This document shows, one piece after another, positions 54,288 to 61,872 of a DNA stretch of 64,000 bases. The DNA lies in the NCBI RefSeq assembly GCF_014637405.1, contig NZ_BMEY01000021.1, positions 1 to 64,000 of the forward strand, in the 5' to 3' direction. The notes beneath the pieces are model-generated. The model was not told where the DNA came from and did no database searches. It was given only the letters and a program-made list of their open reading frames with translations. The position numbers were made by a program, and so were the translations under genes. The stretch's first letter is position 1. Every line of letters starts with the position of its first letter. The DNA comes from Ornithinibacillus halotolerans. GTDB lineage: Bacteria > Bacillota > Bacilli > Bacillales > Amphibacillaceae.

Positions 54288-54322
54288 AATGGTTGTCTTT
54301 TATATATAAAAAAGACAACCAT
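54288..54322. terminator. bidirectional terminator between the small peptide gene and lepB
   Basis: A perfect AAATGGTTGTCTTTT / AAAAGACAACCATT stem lies with A-run before and TTCTTT after. It serves both the plus-strand peptide gene and the convergent signal peptidase gene (stop at 54326). Confidence 0.85.
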
Positions 54323-54325
54323 TCT

Positions 54326-54859
54326 TTACCTAGTTTTACCTACTTCACTAAAGGGGTAGAAAATGAATTCAGACCTACCAATAATTTCATCCTCCATGAT
54401 AAATCCAAGTCCGTTTCTAGAGTCCTTGCTAATGGAGCGATTATCTCCCATTACAAAATACCTTCCCTTTGGTATCGATATAGGACCAAAGTTTCCAGTG
54501 TGATTTTTAGCATCTTCAGTCAAAAAGTTTTGATCATATAGTGAGTTGTTAATGTACAATTGATGATTTTTTATTTCAATTGTTTCTCCAGGAAGACCAA
54601 TTACTCGTTTGACAAAGTTTTTTTCAGGTCGGTGAATAATGACAATGTCTCCTCTTTCTGGTTTATCAATTAAATATACAATCTTATTAAAGATTACACG
54701 TTCTCCATCTTGAAGAGTAGGGTCCATACTGTCACCTTCAACTATCGATGTCGCGAATATAAAAGTTCGTAATAGATATGCTAGAATGATGGCGATAACA
54801 ATTGCTTTTCCCCATTCTACCCATTCATTTTTTTCTTTTGCTTTAGTCAAAGAAGACAT
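54326..54859 (-). CDS. lepB: type I signal peptidase
   Basis: This 177-residue protein has one membrane anchor (~17-37). The catalytic Ser lies in VEGDSMDPTL (~45) and the Lys in NFVKRVIGLPG (~84); MGDNRSISKDSR follows. It cuts Sec/Tat signal peptides on the outer face. It is of the short Bacillus Sip type (SipS/T/V/W range); the exact paralogue cannot be told. It should process the subtilase, VanW and SpoIID-like precursors encoded here. The upstream AGAAAGGAATG site is good. Confidence 0.95.
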   Translation of the reverse strand: MSSLTKAKEKNEWVEWGKAIVIAIILAYLLRTFIFATSIVEGDSMDPTLQDGERVIFNKIVYLIDKPERGDIVIIHRPEKNFVKRVIGLPGETIEIKNHQLYINNSLYDQNFLTEDAKNHTGNFGPISIPKGRYFVMGDNRSISKDSRNGLGFIMEDEIIGRSEFIFYPFSEVGKTR

Positions 54860-55018
54860 TCCTTTCTTCGAGTAAGTTCATAAGGTAATTATATTATATC
54901 AATAATAGGAATTGATAAGGTGAAATTTTAATAATAATATTAGTAGAATATTTGTCAAAAAACTTTAATTTATGCTAAATTAATAGAAATATAAAAAAGG
55001 GGGTAACCTTATACATTT

Positions 55019-55174
55019 ATGAATGATACTGACAAGCTCCTTAAAGAGATAGAATACTTACGTAAAAAAATGAGTTCTATTGCATTGTCTGAAGGGATAA
55101 CTAGTCCAGAATCTATATTATTGAGTCAGGAATTAGATCGATTATTAAATATATATGAGAATCAAAAAAGATAA
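55019..55174 (+). CDS. Spo0E-like aspartyl-phosphate phosphatase
   Basis: This 51-residue helical protein has the Spo0E family pattern: LLKEIEYLRKKMSSIA..EG..SPES..LSQELDRLLNIYE (given in short parts). The signature SQELD motif is present. Spo0E-type phosphatases dephosphorylate Spo0A~P and delay sporulation. The start ATG 55019 lies ~15 nt after AAGGGGG, a longer spacing than usual. It has its own leader and no terminator of classic form, but an inverted-repeat element lies ~40 nt downstream. Confidence 0.85.
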   Translation: MNDTDKLLKEIEYLRKKMSSIALSEGITSPESILLSQELDRLLNIYENQKR

Positions 55175-55217
55175 ATAAAATCACATAGTAATAGGCTATT
55201 TAGATAAGTTTCAATAG

Positions 55218-55328
55218 TAATAGTAGAGTGGGACATAACAAATCCTCTAGCCGTATTCAAATTAGGTTATTTCTTTATTGTTAAAGTCGGTAAAATGCTA
55301 TTGAATGAATATGTCCCAGTCACTATTA
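55218..55328. repeat. intergenic inverted-repeat element, TGGGACATA-type
   Basis: Arms of ~20 nt (TAATAGTAGAGTGGGACATA at 55218-55237; TATGTCCCAGTCACTATTA at 55310-55328) pair over most positions around a ~72-nt AT-rich centre, followed by TTTTTT. It lies in the 334-nt gap between the Spo0E-like gene and the EamA transporter gene. Similar GAGGCTGGGACATAA-type inverted repeats are common between genes of staphylococci and bacilli (general knowledge). It could serve as a terminator, a MITE or both. Confidence 0.65.
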
Positions 55329-55508
55329 CATTTTTTAAACTTAAACTTTTTCTCATCTCAATTTAATAATTTGTTTGATATTCTTCAGTTTAGCCCAAAT
55401 GATAACTAGGTTAAACTTAAGATTTAATTAATGATGGAAATACTAATTTATTATAAGCATAAATTTGATATTCATTAAATCAGTTGTTATAAATATTCCA
55501 TAGGATAT

Positions 55509-56414
55509 TTAATCATTCACAGCCATTTTTCTTGGAATACTTTCTTTCTTTTTATACTGCATTAATATAACTGCACTAATAATTAATGCCATTCCTATCA
55601 TTTGTATTATCGTAAATGCTTCATGAAAAACAAAAATACCAATTATTGTTGCTACAACAGGCTCGATAGTGGACAATATGGAAGCTTTGGAGGCTTCTGT
55701 ATGTTTTAATCCATATGTATAAACAATATATGCGATAGCAGTAGGAAACAGCCCTAATCCTACTGCATAAAATAATACTTCAATATTGAAGAGTAAAGAT
55801 AATTTTTCCGAATATGGAAAGAAAGGTAATAAAGTCACAGTAGCTACAATAAAAGTAAAAGCAGTGATACTCATACTGTTATATTTTCGTAATGCATATT
55901 TACTAAAGATACTATATAAAGCATAGCCGAGTCCAGAACCTAATCCAAAAATAATACTCACGGTTGGTATATTGTTTAGATCTAATGGAATTATGCCAAC
56001 AACTAAACAAGAGCCAATAAGTGTTCCGCCTAGTGCAATTACTTTTATCTTAGTGAACGATTCTTTAAACAAGAAGTACGATAATATGGATACGAATGCA
56101 GGTGCAGTATATAATAACGCGGTTGCGATTGGAATGGTCGATAATTCTATTGTAGTAAACATACAAAAATTAAAAAAAATGATACTTAGAATTCCAGTTC
56201 CTATGAAATACCTCACATCGATAAATCGTATTAATTTTAAAGTTTTAGGTGAAGTAAATAATAGATAAGTTATCATAATAATAGAAGTAAAGGTAACTCG
56301 GAGTGTTACTACCTCCATTGGTGTAAATCCGTAATAATATAAATTTTTAACAAACCAACCGATTGTCCCCCATAGTGCTGCTCCAAGCATTATCAATAGA
56401 AATGAACGGTTCAT
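55509..56414 (-). CDS. EamA (DMT) family transporter
   Basis: This 301-residue protein has ten membrane helices in two EamA repeats (each ~145 residues; WGTIGWFVKNLYYYGFTP in the first, ALYSIFSKYALRKYN in the second, AYIVYTYGLKHTEASKAS near its end). It is a drug/metabolite exporter of the YdcZ-RhaT type; its substrate is unknown. ATG follows GAGGGGGG. It is alone. Confidence 0.9.
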   Translation of the reverse strand: MNRSFLLIMLGAALWGTIGWFVKNLYYYGFTPMEVVTLRVTFTSIIMITYLLFTSPKTLKLIRFIDVRYFIGTGILSIIFFNFCMFTTIELSTIPIATALLYTAPAFVSILSYFLFKESFTKIKVIALGGTLIGSCLVVGIIPLDLNNIPTVSIIFGLGSGLGYALYSIFSKYALRKYNSMSITAFTFIVATVTLLPFFPYSEKLSLLFNIEVLFYAVGLGLFPTAIAYIVYTYGLKHTEASKASILSTIEPVVATIIGIFVFHEAFTIIQMIGMALIISAVILMQYKKKESIPRKMAVND

Positions 56415-56546
56415 TTCAAAACCCCCCTCTAATTACCTTTATTAATTATAGCAAATATAACGAAAAATAAGTTAAATTTATATTTAAAGTATAGGTTGTC
56501 GTTTTACTGTTTAAGATGGATAATATATGTCATTAAAGGGGCGGTT

Positions 56547-56906
56547 TTGAAGGCGATGATCTATTTTATTGAAAATATAAGACTCTTACAATTGGAGTCT
56601 ATTGGAATATCAAAAGAGGCTTTATTTATTATAATAATCTTTATTGGGATAGTTGGTAGTTATTGTTTGTTACGACCAGTGACTTCTATATTACTGTCAA
56701 TACAATCTGAAAGATTAATCAGTTACTTATTAAGTGGATTAGTTTTTATTGTTTTATTTTTTTTATTCGTTATGATTTTTGGGGAAATTCAGTACCTTAC
56801 GTATCAACTGCTAAAAGTTGCATTACAAGGATTAGCCTTGTTTGGTCTATTGTTATGTGTAATTCAATTGATTGAATATGTAATTAGAATGATAAAAAAA
56901 GCATAA
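56547..56906 (+). CDS. membrane protein of unknown function
   Basis: The product has about 119 residues. A TTG at 56547 follows AAAGGGGCGG; ATG at 56556 is also possible, and an upstream ATG at 56496 lacks a ribosome site. Three hydrophobic helices (~25-45, 55-85, 90-110 of the short form) are visible, with a Lys-rich end (MIKKA). I do not recognise a family. Confidence 0.6.
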   Translation: MKAMIYFIENIRLLQLESIGISKEALFIIIIFIGIVGSYCLLRPVTSILLSIQSERLISYLLSGLVFIVLFFLFVMIFGEIQYLTYQLLKVALQGLALFGLLLCVIQLIEYVIRMIKKA

Positions 56907-56910
56907 AAAA

Positions 56911-56957
56911 TTGCACCCTTGTATAAGAATTTGTCCAACAATTGGGTGCAACTTTTT
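56911..56957. terminator. bidirectional terminator between the membrane protein and ykyB genes
   Basis: A TTGCACCC / GGGTGCAA stem, extended by TTGT/ACAA, is followed by TTTTT; AAAAAA lies on the other side. Confidence 0.85.
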
Positions 56958-56959
56958 AG

Positions 56960-57430
56960 TTAGCGATAAGTTTTACGGGGGGGCCAATCCATTTTACCAA
57001 GTGAAGAAGGGGTGTAATAGGAAGAGTTGAATTGTCTCTTTCTTGGCTTCTTATGATCTGGTTTATAATCTATATATTGATAAATAATTTTCTTTGCGAG
57101 TGATAAAGACATTTTCGTTTGGGGATTTCGATAATTTTGATCGAGTGCTCCTAAATGTTTAAGTTCCTGGAAGTCTTCTTTTGATGGAGGAATATGAAAG
57201 TAATAATTATCCACCTGAACTAACAGGGTAGAATGTTGATTGCTTAACTTTGGATGCTCAGAGAAATGTAAACCGATTTTTTTTGCCCGTTTTTCAAGTA
57301 ATAAACGCTTTATCGTTTCTTTTTTTATATAGTATAGATGCTGTGGTTCTGGTGCAGTTTTTGCATGACGATTCACTGTATATAGTGCTTTTGCTATTTC
57401 CTGCAGTGACAGGGTGTCTGTGTTTGTCAT
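56960..57430 (-). CDS. ykyB: YkyB family protein
   Basis: This 156-residue protein matches the YkyB pattern: IAKALYTVNRHAKTAPEP near the N-terminus, KIGLHFSEHPKLSNQ, VDNYYFHIPPSKEDFQELKHLG (given in parts) and NYRNPQTKMSLSLAK. It is probably cytosolic and its function is unknown. I chose ATG 57430, 7 nt after GGAGGA; ATG 57436 is too close to it. In B. subtilis ykyB also neighbours ykuE and ykuF, which lie nearby here. Confidence 0.9.
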   Translation of the reverse strand: MTNTDTLSLQEIAKALYTVNRHAKTAPEPQHLYYIKKETIKRLLLEKRAKKIGLHFSEHPKLSNQHSTLLVQVDNYYFHIPPSKEDFQELKHLGALDQNYRNPQTKMSLSLAKKIIYQYIDYKPDHKKPRKRQFNSSYYTPSSLGKMDWPPRKTYR

Positions 57431-57562
57431 TTTCATTCCTCCTTTCTTACAAAGTATCTTTAAATTCATAGTATCTTAAAGCTTGCACACTTTCAATAAA
57501 AAATTAGAAAGTAAATTACATCCCCTTAGTTGGTGTAAAAAAAGAGTCTATAATAGACTCCT

Positions 57563-58141
57563 TTATAGCATAGGTTTAATAAATTGCACTAATTCATTAA
57601 TTTGTTCATCTGTCATTGTATAGCCATTAAAATATTTAATTGCATTCCCTTCAGGACTAACAATCATTAAATGTGTACCATGCATAAAAGTATCATCGAA
57701 TTTTTCTACAGGTACTTTAAACGATTTAACTGCAAATTCTTTTATAGTATCAAAGTCGTATCCCGTTAGAAATGTCCAATTGCCTTCTTCAAAATCAATT
57801 CCTCGAACTTCTCCATACTCTTTTAATACTTCAGGTGTGTCATTGTCTGGATCAATACTAAAAGAAACAAATTCAACGTCTTTAATACCTTCTTCATGTA
57901 ATGCACGCTCAATTTTTTGTTTTGAGTAAGTCATTTGCGGACATTCTGTTTCACATGTTGTATAAATGAAATCAGCTATCCAAAATTTCCCTTCAAAGTC
58001 ACTTTTACTTACCTGTTCACCATCTTGATTGGTGTAAGTAAAATCTTGTATTTCATAGGAGAAATCACCTTCATATTTCCCTCCGCATGCGGCAAGAAGC
58101 ACGATACTAAATAATATTACAGGATAAAGAATCTTTTTCAT
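57563..58141 (-). CDS. SCO1/SenC family copper-binding lipoprotein
   Basis: This 192-residue lipoprotein has signal LLAACGGKY. A thioredoxin-like fold carries the copper site CETEC (TTCETECPQMT) and the distal His in DTFMHGTHLM. SCO proteins deliver copper to cytochrome oxidases. B. subtilis YpmQ does so for cytochrome c oxidase. Qox has no CuA, so a cytochrome caa3 oxidase elsewhere is a likely client. It is monocistronic. ATG follows TGGAGGAAAT. Confidence 0.92.
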   Translation of the reverse strand: MKKILYPVILFSIVLLAACGGKYEGDFSYEIQDFTYTNQDGEQVSKSDFEGKFWIADFIYTTCETECPQMTYSKQKIERALHEEGIKDVEFVSFSIDPDNDTPEVLKEYGEVRGIDFEEGNWTFLTGYDFDTIKEFAVKSFKVPVEKFDDTFMHGTHLMIVSPEGNAIKYFNGYTMTDEQINELVQFIKPML

Positions 58142-58230
58142 TTTGTTATTTCCTCCACTATGTACATTCTTTCTCTATTCTAGCATTTATCCACAGTTAA
58201 AACTATGAATAAACTGTTACAACTAAAAAA

Positions 58231-58382
58231 GAGCCTAGACCATAACAGAAATAATAAAAGTAATTCACGAACGATTACCAAATTAGCCCCGAAAAATAAA
58301 AGAGAAGTATTTTCCGGGGGATTAAATATAAAGGGTAATTGTTCGGGATTACTTTTACAAGAAAAAGTTATGACCTAGCCTC
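58231..58382. repeat. 152-bp long-hairpin intergenic element
   Basis: Three nested pairings make almost one continuous stem. The outer is GAGCCTAGACCATAAC with GTTATGACCTAGCCTC (58231-58246 / 58367-58382, 13 of 16 paired). The middle is about TAAAAGTAAT..ACGAAC.ATTACC with GGGTAATTGTTCGGGATTAC (58255-58280 / 58333-58357). The inner is CCCCGAAAAATA with TATTTTCCGGGG (58287-58298 / 58308-58319). On the minus strand it is followed by TTTTTT, so it can also end the transcript of the small gene at 58389. Confidence 0.8.
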
Positions 58383-58388
58383 TCGTAA

Positions 58389-58613
58389 TTAAAAGTAATT
58401 TGTTCCATAGCCATAATTATATCCATAATTGTATGGTACAGGCACTGGGTATGGATAAGGGTATGGTGTAGGATAGCCATAGTATGGGTTGAATGCTTGA
58501 TATAGTAATGGTCCTACAACTAAACCTGTTAAAAATGGCACAATTGGTAATATGCGTTCATCTACTTCATTATCACGTAAATAACCGTAATTTGGTACTT
58601 GATAGTAATTCAA
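58389..58613 (-). CDS. Tyr/Pro/Gly-rich small protein, function unknown
   Basis: This 74-residue protein has a short polar N-terminus and one hydrophobic segment (~22-40, RILPIVPFLTGLVVGPLLYQ). A C-terminal tail of Tyr-Pro-Asn-Gly repeats follows (NPYYGYPTPYPYPYPVP, NYGYNYGYG). Tyr/Pro-rich tails of this kind are common in spore coat or surface proteins of bacilli, but that is only an analogy. AAGGGAGAG precedes ATG. Confidence 0.65.
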   Translation of the reverse strand: MNYYQVPNYGYLRDNEVDERILPIVPFLTGLVVGPLLYQAFNPYYGYPTPYPYPYPVPVPYNYGYNYGYGTNYF

Positions 58614-58680
58614 ATGAACTCTCCCTTTCTATATTAAACTAATATATAGTATATGCCTCTATAAAAGAGAGAGAGCATGG

Positions 58681-59532
58681 CTAAGACCTTTTTAAAGTAA
58701 ATAATGTAATTTCTGGTTTACATAGAAAGCGATATGGTAATCTAGTTGTTCCAATCCCCCGACTAACAAATAACTCTAAATTACTTTTAGAGAAAGTATA
58801 CTTTCCTTCCACATACTTTTCAGCATATATAGGAGTATACAAGTGGCCAATGAATGGCAATCTCACTTGTCCACCGTGACTATGTCCAGAAAGTTGTACA
58901 TCAACTGGAAACTGAAGGGTAGTATCGGCAAAATCTGGCTCATGTGCTAATAAAATAGTAAATAAGTCTGGGTTTGTATTTTTTATTGCCTCTGAAAGAT
59001 TTGGTTTACCGAGAATCACATCGTCGATACCTGCAAGAATGATACGGTCTGCATTAATTTGTATAACATCGTGGTTGTTTTGAAGAAGTTTGAATTGGGC
59101 TTGATTCATTACATCATATACAATTTCTGTACCATAACCACCATGATCATGATTCCCATAAATCCAGTATTTTCCCTTGGTGGCGTTTAACGATTGGAGT
59201 AACTCTATTATTCTTGAGTTCCATTCGTAATTATTTGGATCATCTACTAAATCACCTGTGAACACAACTAAGTCAGGTGAAAGATGATTTATCTTGTTAA
59301 CTAACTCTTTAAATTGATCGAGATTATAATGGAAACCAAGATGTGTATCGGAGAATTGCACTATTTTAAATCCATCAAATGATGTTGGAATTTTAGAAGA
59401 AGTAATGACTTCTTCTTTTGTAGTAAGTAAACTTGGTTCAATATTTCTTGCATAATAATATGTACCTCCACTTACTCCTAAAAGTATGAACGTACTCCCG
59501 ATTAATTTCTTTAGAAACGAACGTCTATTCAT
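58681..59532 (-). CDS. ykuE: Tat-exported metallophosphoesterase YkuE
   Basis: This 283-residue protein has twin-arginine signal MNRRSFLKK and a hydrophobic stretch (~12-28). The calcineurin-like domain has QFSDTHLGF, FTGDLVDD, YGNHDHG and SGHSHGGQ, giving all metal ligands. B. subtilis YkuE is a TatAyCy substrate bound to the wall. Its substrate is unknown. It is divergent from fadH, with ~140 nt between their starts. Confidence 0.93.
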   Translation of the reverse strand: MNRRSFLKKLIGSTFILLGVSGGTYYYARNIEPSLLTTKEEVITSSKIPTSFDGFKIVQFSDTHLGFHYNLDQFKELVNKINHLSPDLVVFTGDLVDDPNNYEWNSRIIELLQSLNATKGKYWIYGNHDHGGYGTEIVYDVMNQAQFKLLQNNHDVIQINADRIILAGIDDVILGKPNLSEAIKNTNPDLFTILLAHEPDFADTTLQFPVDVQLSGHSHGGQVRLPFIGHLYTPIYAEKYVEGKYTFSKSNLELFVSRGIGTTRLPYRFLCKPEITLFTLKRS

Positions 59533-59675
59533 ATATTCACCTTCGTGATTTTATACTGATTAGAAATTATAGCATAAATTATTTCTTATGTCTTTTTTAA
59601 GTTAGTAAATGATTTTTGACTTTTTGAATAAATATAAATATTATGATGGTATAACATTATATGGGGGAGAAAAAA

Positions 59676-60440
59676 GTGAGTGAAACTGTAATTGTAACAG
59701 GTAGTTCAAGCGGAATGGGAAAATATATGGCTAAAAAATTTGCTGATGAAGGTTATAATGTCGTTTTGACTAGTAGAGATAAAGACAAATTGGAACGAGT
59801 ACAAAAAGAGCTCCAAGTTACGGCAAAAGGAGATATATTAATTGTTCCAATGGATGTAAGGAGTCCCGAAGATGTGGAACGAATGTTGAAAGAAACCGTA
59901 ACTCAATTTGGACGAGTTGATACACTAATTAATAATGCAGCAGGTAATTTTATATGTGCGGCAGAAGACTTATCAATTAATGGCTGGAATGCTGTAATTG
60001 ACATTGTGCTAAATGGAACATTTTATTGTAGTAGAGAAGTAGGGAAGTATTGGATTGATAACAATATTCAAGGTTCAATTATCAATATGGTTGCTACATA
60101 TGCTTGGAATGCTGGCGCTGGTGTCATTCATTCTTCTGCTGCAAAAGCTGGAGTTCTTAATATGACTAGAACTTTAGCAGTGGAGTGGGGGACGAAATAT
60201 GGAATTAGGGTTAATGCCATTGCACCAGGTCCGATTGAGAGGACAGGAGGAGCTGAAAAATTATTCTTGTCAGAAGAAGCTGCAAAAAGAACATTAAATT
60301 CAGTACCACTTAAACGTTTAGGTACTCCTGAGGAAATTGCCGAGTTAGCCTTTTTCTTATCTTCGGATAAAGCAGCGTATATTAATGGGGAAGTTGTTAC
60401 AATGGATGGTGGACAATGGCTAAATAAATTTCCATTTTAA
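59676..60440 (+). CDS. fadH: short-chain dehydrogenase, 2,4-dienoyl-CoA reductase FadH (YkuF)
   Basis: This 254-residue SDR has NAD(P) motif TGSSSGMGK (~7-15), NNAAGNF (~88), and a C-terminal GGQWLNKFPF. Its length equals B. subtilis FadH/YkuF. The usual SDR YxxxK appears changed: the segment reads IHSSAAKAG, with Ser where Tyr is normal, as in the dienoyl-CoA reductase group. It probably reduces 2,4-dienoyl-CoA in beta-oxidation of unsaturated fatty acids. I chose GTG 59676 (GGGGGAG upstream) over ATG 59661, which contains the ribosome site. Confidence 0.9.
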   Translation: MSETVIVTGSSSGMGKYMAKKFADEGYNVVLTSRDKDKLERVQKELQVTAKGDILIVPMDVRSPEDVERMLKETVTQFGRVDTLINNAAGNFICAAEDLSINGWNAVIDIVLNGTFYCSREVGKYWIDNNIQGSIINMVATYAWNAGAGVIHSSAAKAGVLNMTRTLAVEWGTKYGIRVNAIAPGPIERTGGAEKLFLSEEAAKRTLNSVPLKRLGTPEEIAELAFFLSSDKAAYINGEVVTMDGGQWLNKFPF

Positions 60441-60468
60441 TGTTAGACTGATAAAAGAAAAAATCGAG

Positions 60469-60516
60469 GTTTGGGACTTAATGTACTTCTATCCATTAAG
60501 TTCCAAACTTTTTTTG
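60469..60516 (+). terminator. terminator of fadH
   Basis: A GTTTGGGACTTAATG / CATTAAGTTCCAAAC stem is followed by seven T, 29 nt after the stop. The rest of the 338-nt gap (60441-60778) is AT-rich and holds the darB leader; I see no further gene in it. Confidence 0.9.
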
Positions 60517-60778
60517 CATTAAAATTATCATCTCCATTATTTCTTCTCCATTACTATTTTAAGAAAATCATACTTACGTCTATACTAATAAATTCTCATT
60601 TTTGTCGCTTATTCATATTATATAGTAAATGAAATAAAGATAAATCTGATGTCATACATGCTAAGATAAGCTGATATGTGTTACACTATTATTGGTGAGT
60701 ACATTAATAAGAATTTAGTACATTTATGTAAGCCCCTTCATCGGTGAGATTTATAGTTTGTAAAAGGGAGTGGGTATT

Positions 60779-61234
60779 ATGAGTTTGTTACAAGATAAGG
60801 AATTAACAGCAATTACAATAGCGGATATAATGATCCCTGCTGAGAAAGTTGCGCATGTACAAGAAAATAATCCACTAGAGCATGCTTTACTTGTGTTAGT
60901 AAAATCAGGATATTCAGCAGTACCTGTATTGGACTCAACGTATAAACTTAAAGGTACAATTGGAAAAACTAGAATACTAAATGAAATATTGGGCTTGGAA
61001 CGGTTTGAGATTGATCTTTTGTCTGATTTGCGGGTACAAGATGTGATGATAACTGATATTCCTAGATTATTAAAAGAGGATACCTTAATCGATGGATTGA
61101 AAGCATCAATAGATTATCCATTCGTATGTGTAGTTGATAAAGAAGGATATTTTGATGGGATACTAACAAGAAGAGCGATATTAAAAGAATTTAGAAAAGA
61201 TTTTTTCTCAGGAAGAAATAAACAACCAAAGTAA
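60779..61234 (+). CDS. darB: CBS-domain protein DarB (YkuL), c-di-AMP receptor
   Basis: This 151-residue protein has two CBS domains (~15-75 and ~82-145) and no other domain, the size of YkuL/DarB (147). B. subtilis DarB binds c-di-AMP. In its free form it activates the (p)ppGpp synthetase Rel and pyruvate carboxylase. Position before ykuS and after fadH is consistent with ykuL. I chose ATG 60779, after AAAGGGAGTGG; GTG 60770 is in frame but overlaps that site. Confidence 0.9.
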   Translation: MSLLQDKELTAITIADIMIPAEKVAHVQENNPLEHALLVLVKSGYSAVPVLDSTYKLKGTIGKTRILNEILGLERFEIDLLSDLRVQDVMITDIPRLLKEDTLIDGLKASIDYPFVCVVDKEGYFDGILTRRAILKEFRKDFFSGRNKQPK

Positions 61235-61246
61235 TTATTGAAAAGG

Positions 61247-61280
61247 GGTTGACCATCATTTTGGTCAACCTTTATTTTTA
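61247..61280 (+). terminator. terminator of darB
   Basis: A GGTTGACCA / TGGTCAACC stem followed by TTTATTTTTA. Confidence 0.85.
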
Positions 61281-61408
61281 TGTGAATGATTTTTTATAGG
61301 GTGGCTGTAGTTAGGAATCTAGAGAAATTTTCATTAATCTTCTTATCGAATAACTTCAATTACTTGGTCAAAACTAAGGATGTATCTAATCTAAGAGGAG
61401 GAAAGAAA

Positions 61409-61651
61409 ATGGCTAGAATTGGAGTTGAAGAATCTTTAGCAGACGTGAAAGAGGCATTGATGGAAATGGGGCATGAAGTTGTTTCGCTAAATTCAGAATC
61501 AGATACAGCTTATTGTGACTGTTGTGTCATATCTGGGTTAGATAAGGATGTTATGGGAATAGGAGATACAACAATGGCAGGACCAGTTATTAATGCAAGC
61601 GGACATAATGCTGACGAGATAGCACAAAAGGTAAATGAGAAATTAAGTTGA
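61409..61651 (+). CDS. ykuS: UPF0180 family protein YkuS
   Basis: This 80-residue protein starts at ATG 61409 behind AGAGGAGGAAAG. The frame is open to 61286, but the earlier part has no ribosome site. The UPF0180 pattern is present: ARIGVEESLADVKEAL, CDCCVISGLDKDVMGI, INASG near the end. CDCC is a possible metal-binding or redox site. The function is unknown. Its place near darB and fadH matches the B. subtilis order. Confidence 0.92.
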   Translation: MARIGVEESLADVKEALMEMGHEVVSLNSESDTAYCDCCVISGLDKDVMGIGDTTMAGPVINASGHNADEIAQKVNEKLS

Positions 61652-61657
61652 AAATTT

Positions 61658-61694
61658 AGGGGCTTCTTGTATGCGGAGAAGCCTCTTTAATTTT
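61658..61694 (+). terminator. terminator of ykuS
   Basis: An AGGGGCTTC / GAAGCCTCT stem followed by TTAATTTT, 7 nt after the stop codon. Confidence 0.82.
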
Positions 61695-61872
61695 AAAAAA
61701 ACGATTCTTACTAACTAATTTAAAGGTGGATATAGAAATGTTAAATTACCCATTTTTAAAAATAGAAATATTTTTGAAAAAATTAAGCAAAACTTATAGC
61801 AATTTATTTCGGAAACCGTTATATTAGTAATTACGTGAAATAAAGAATTTAACTTCAGGGGGAGGCGAATGT

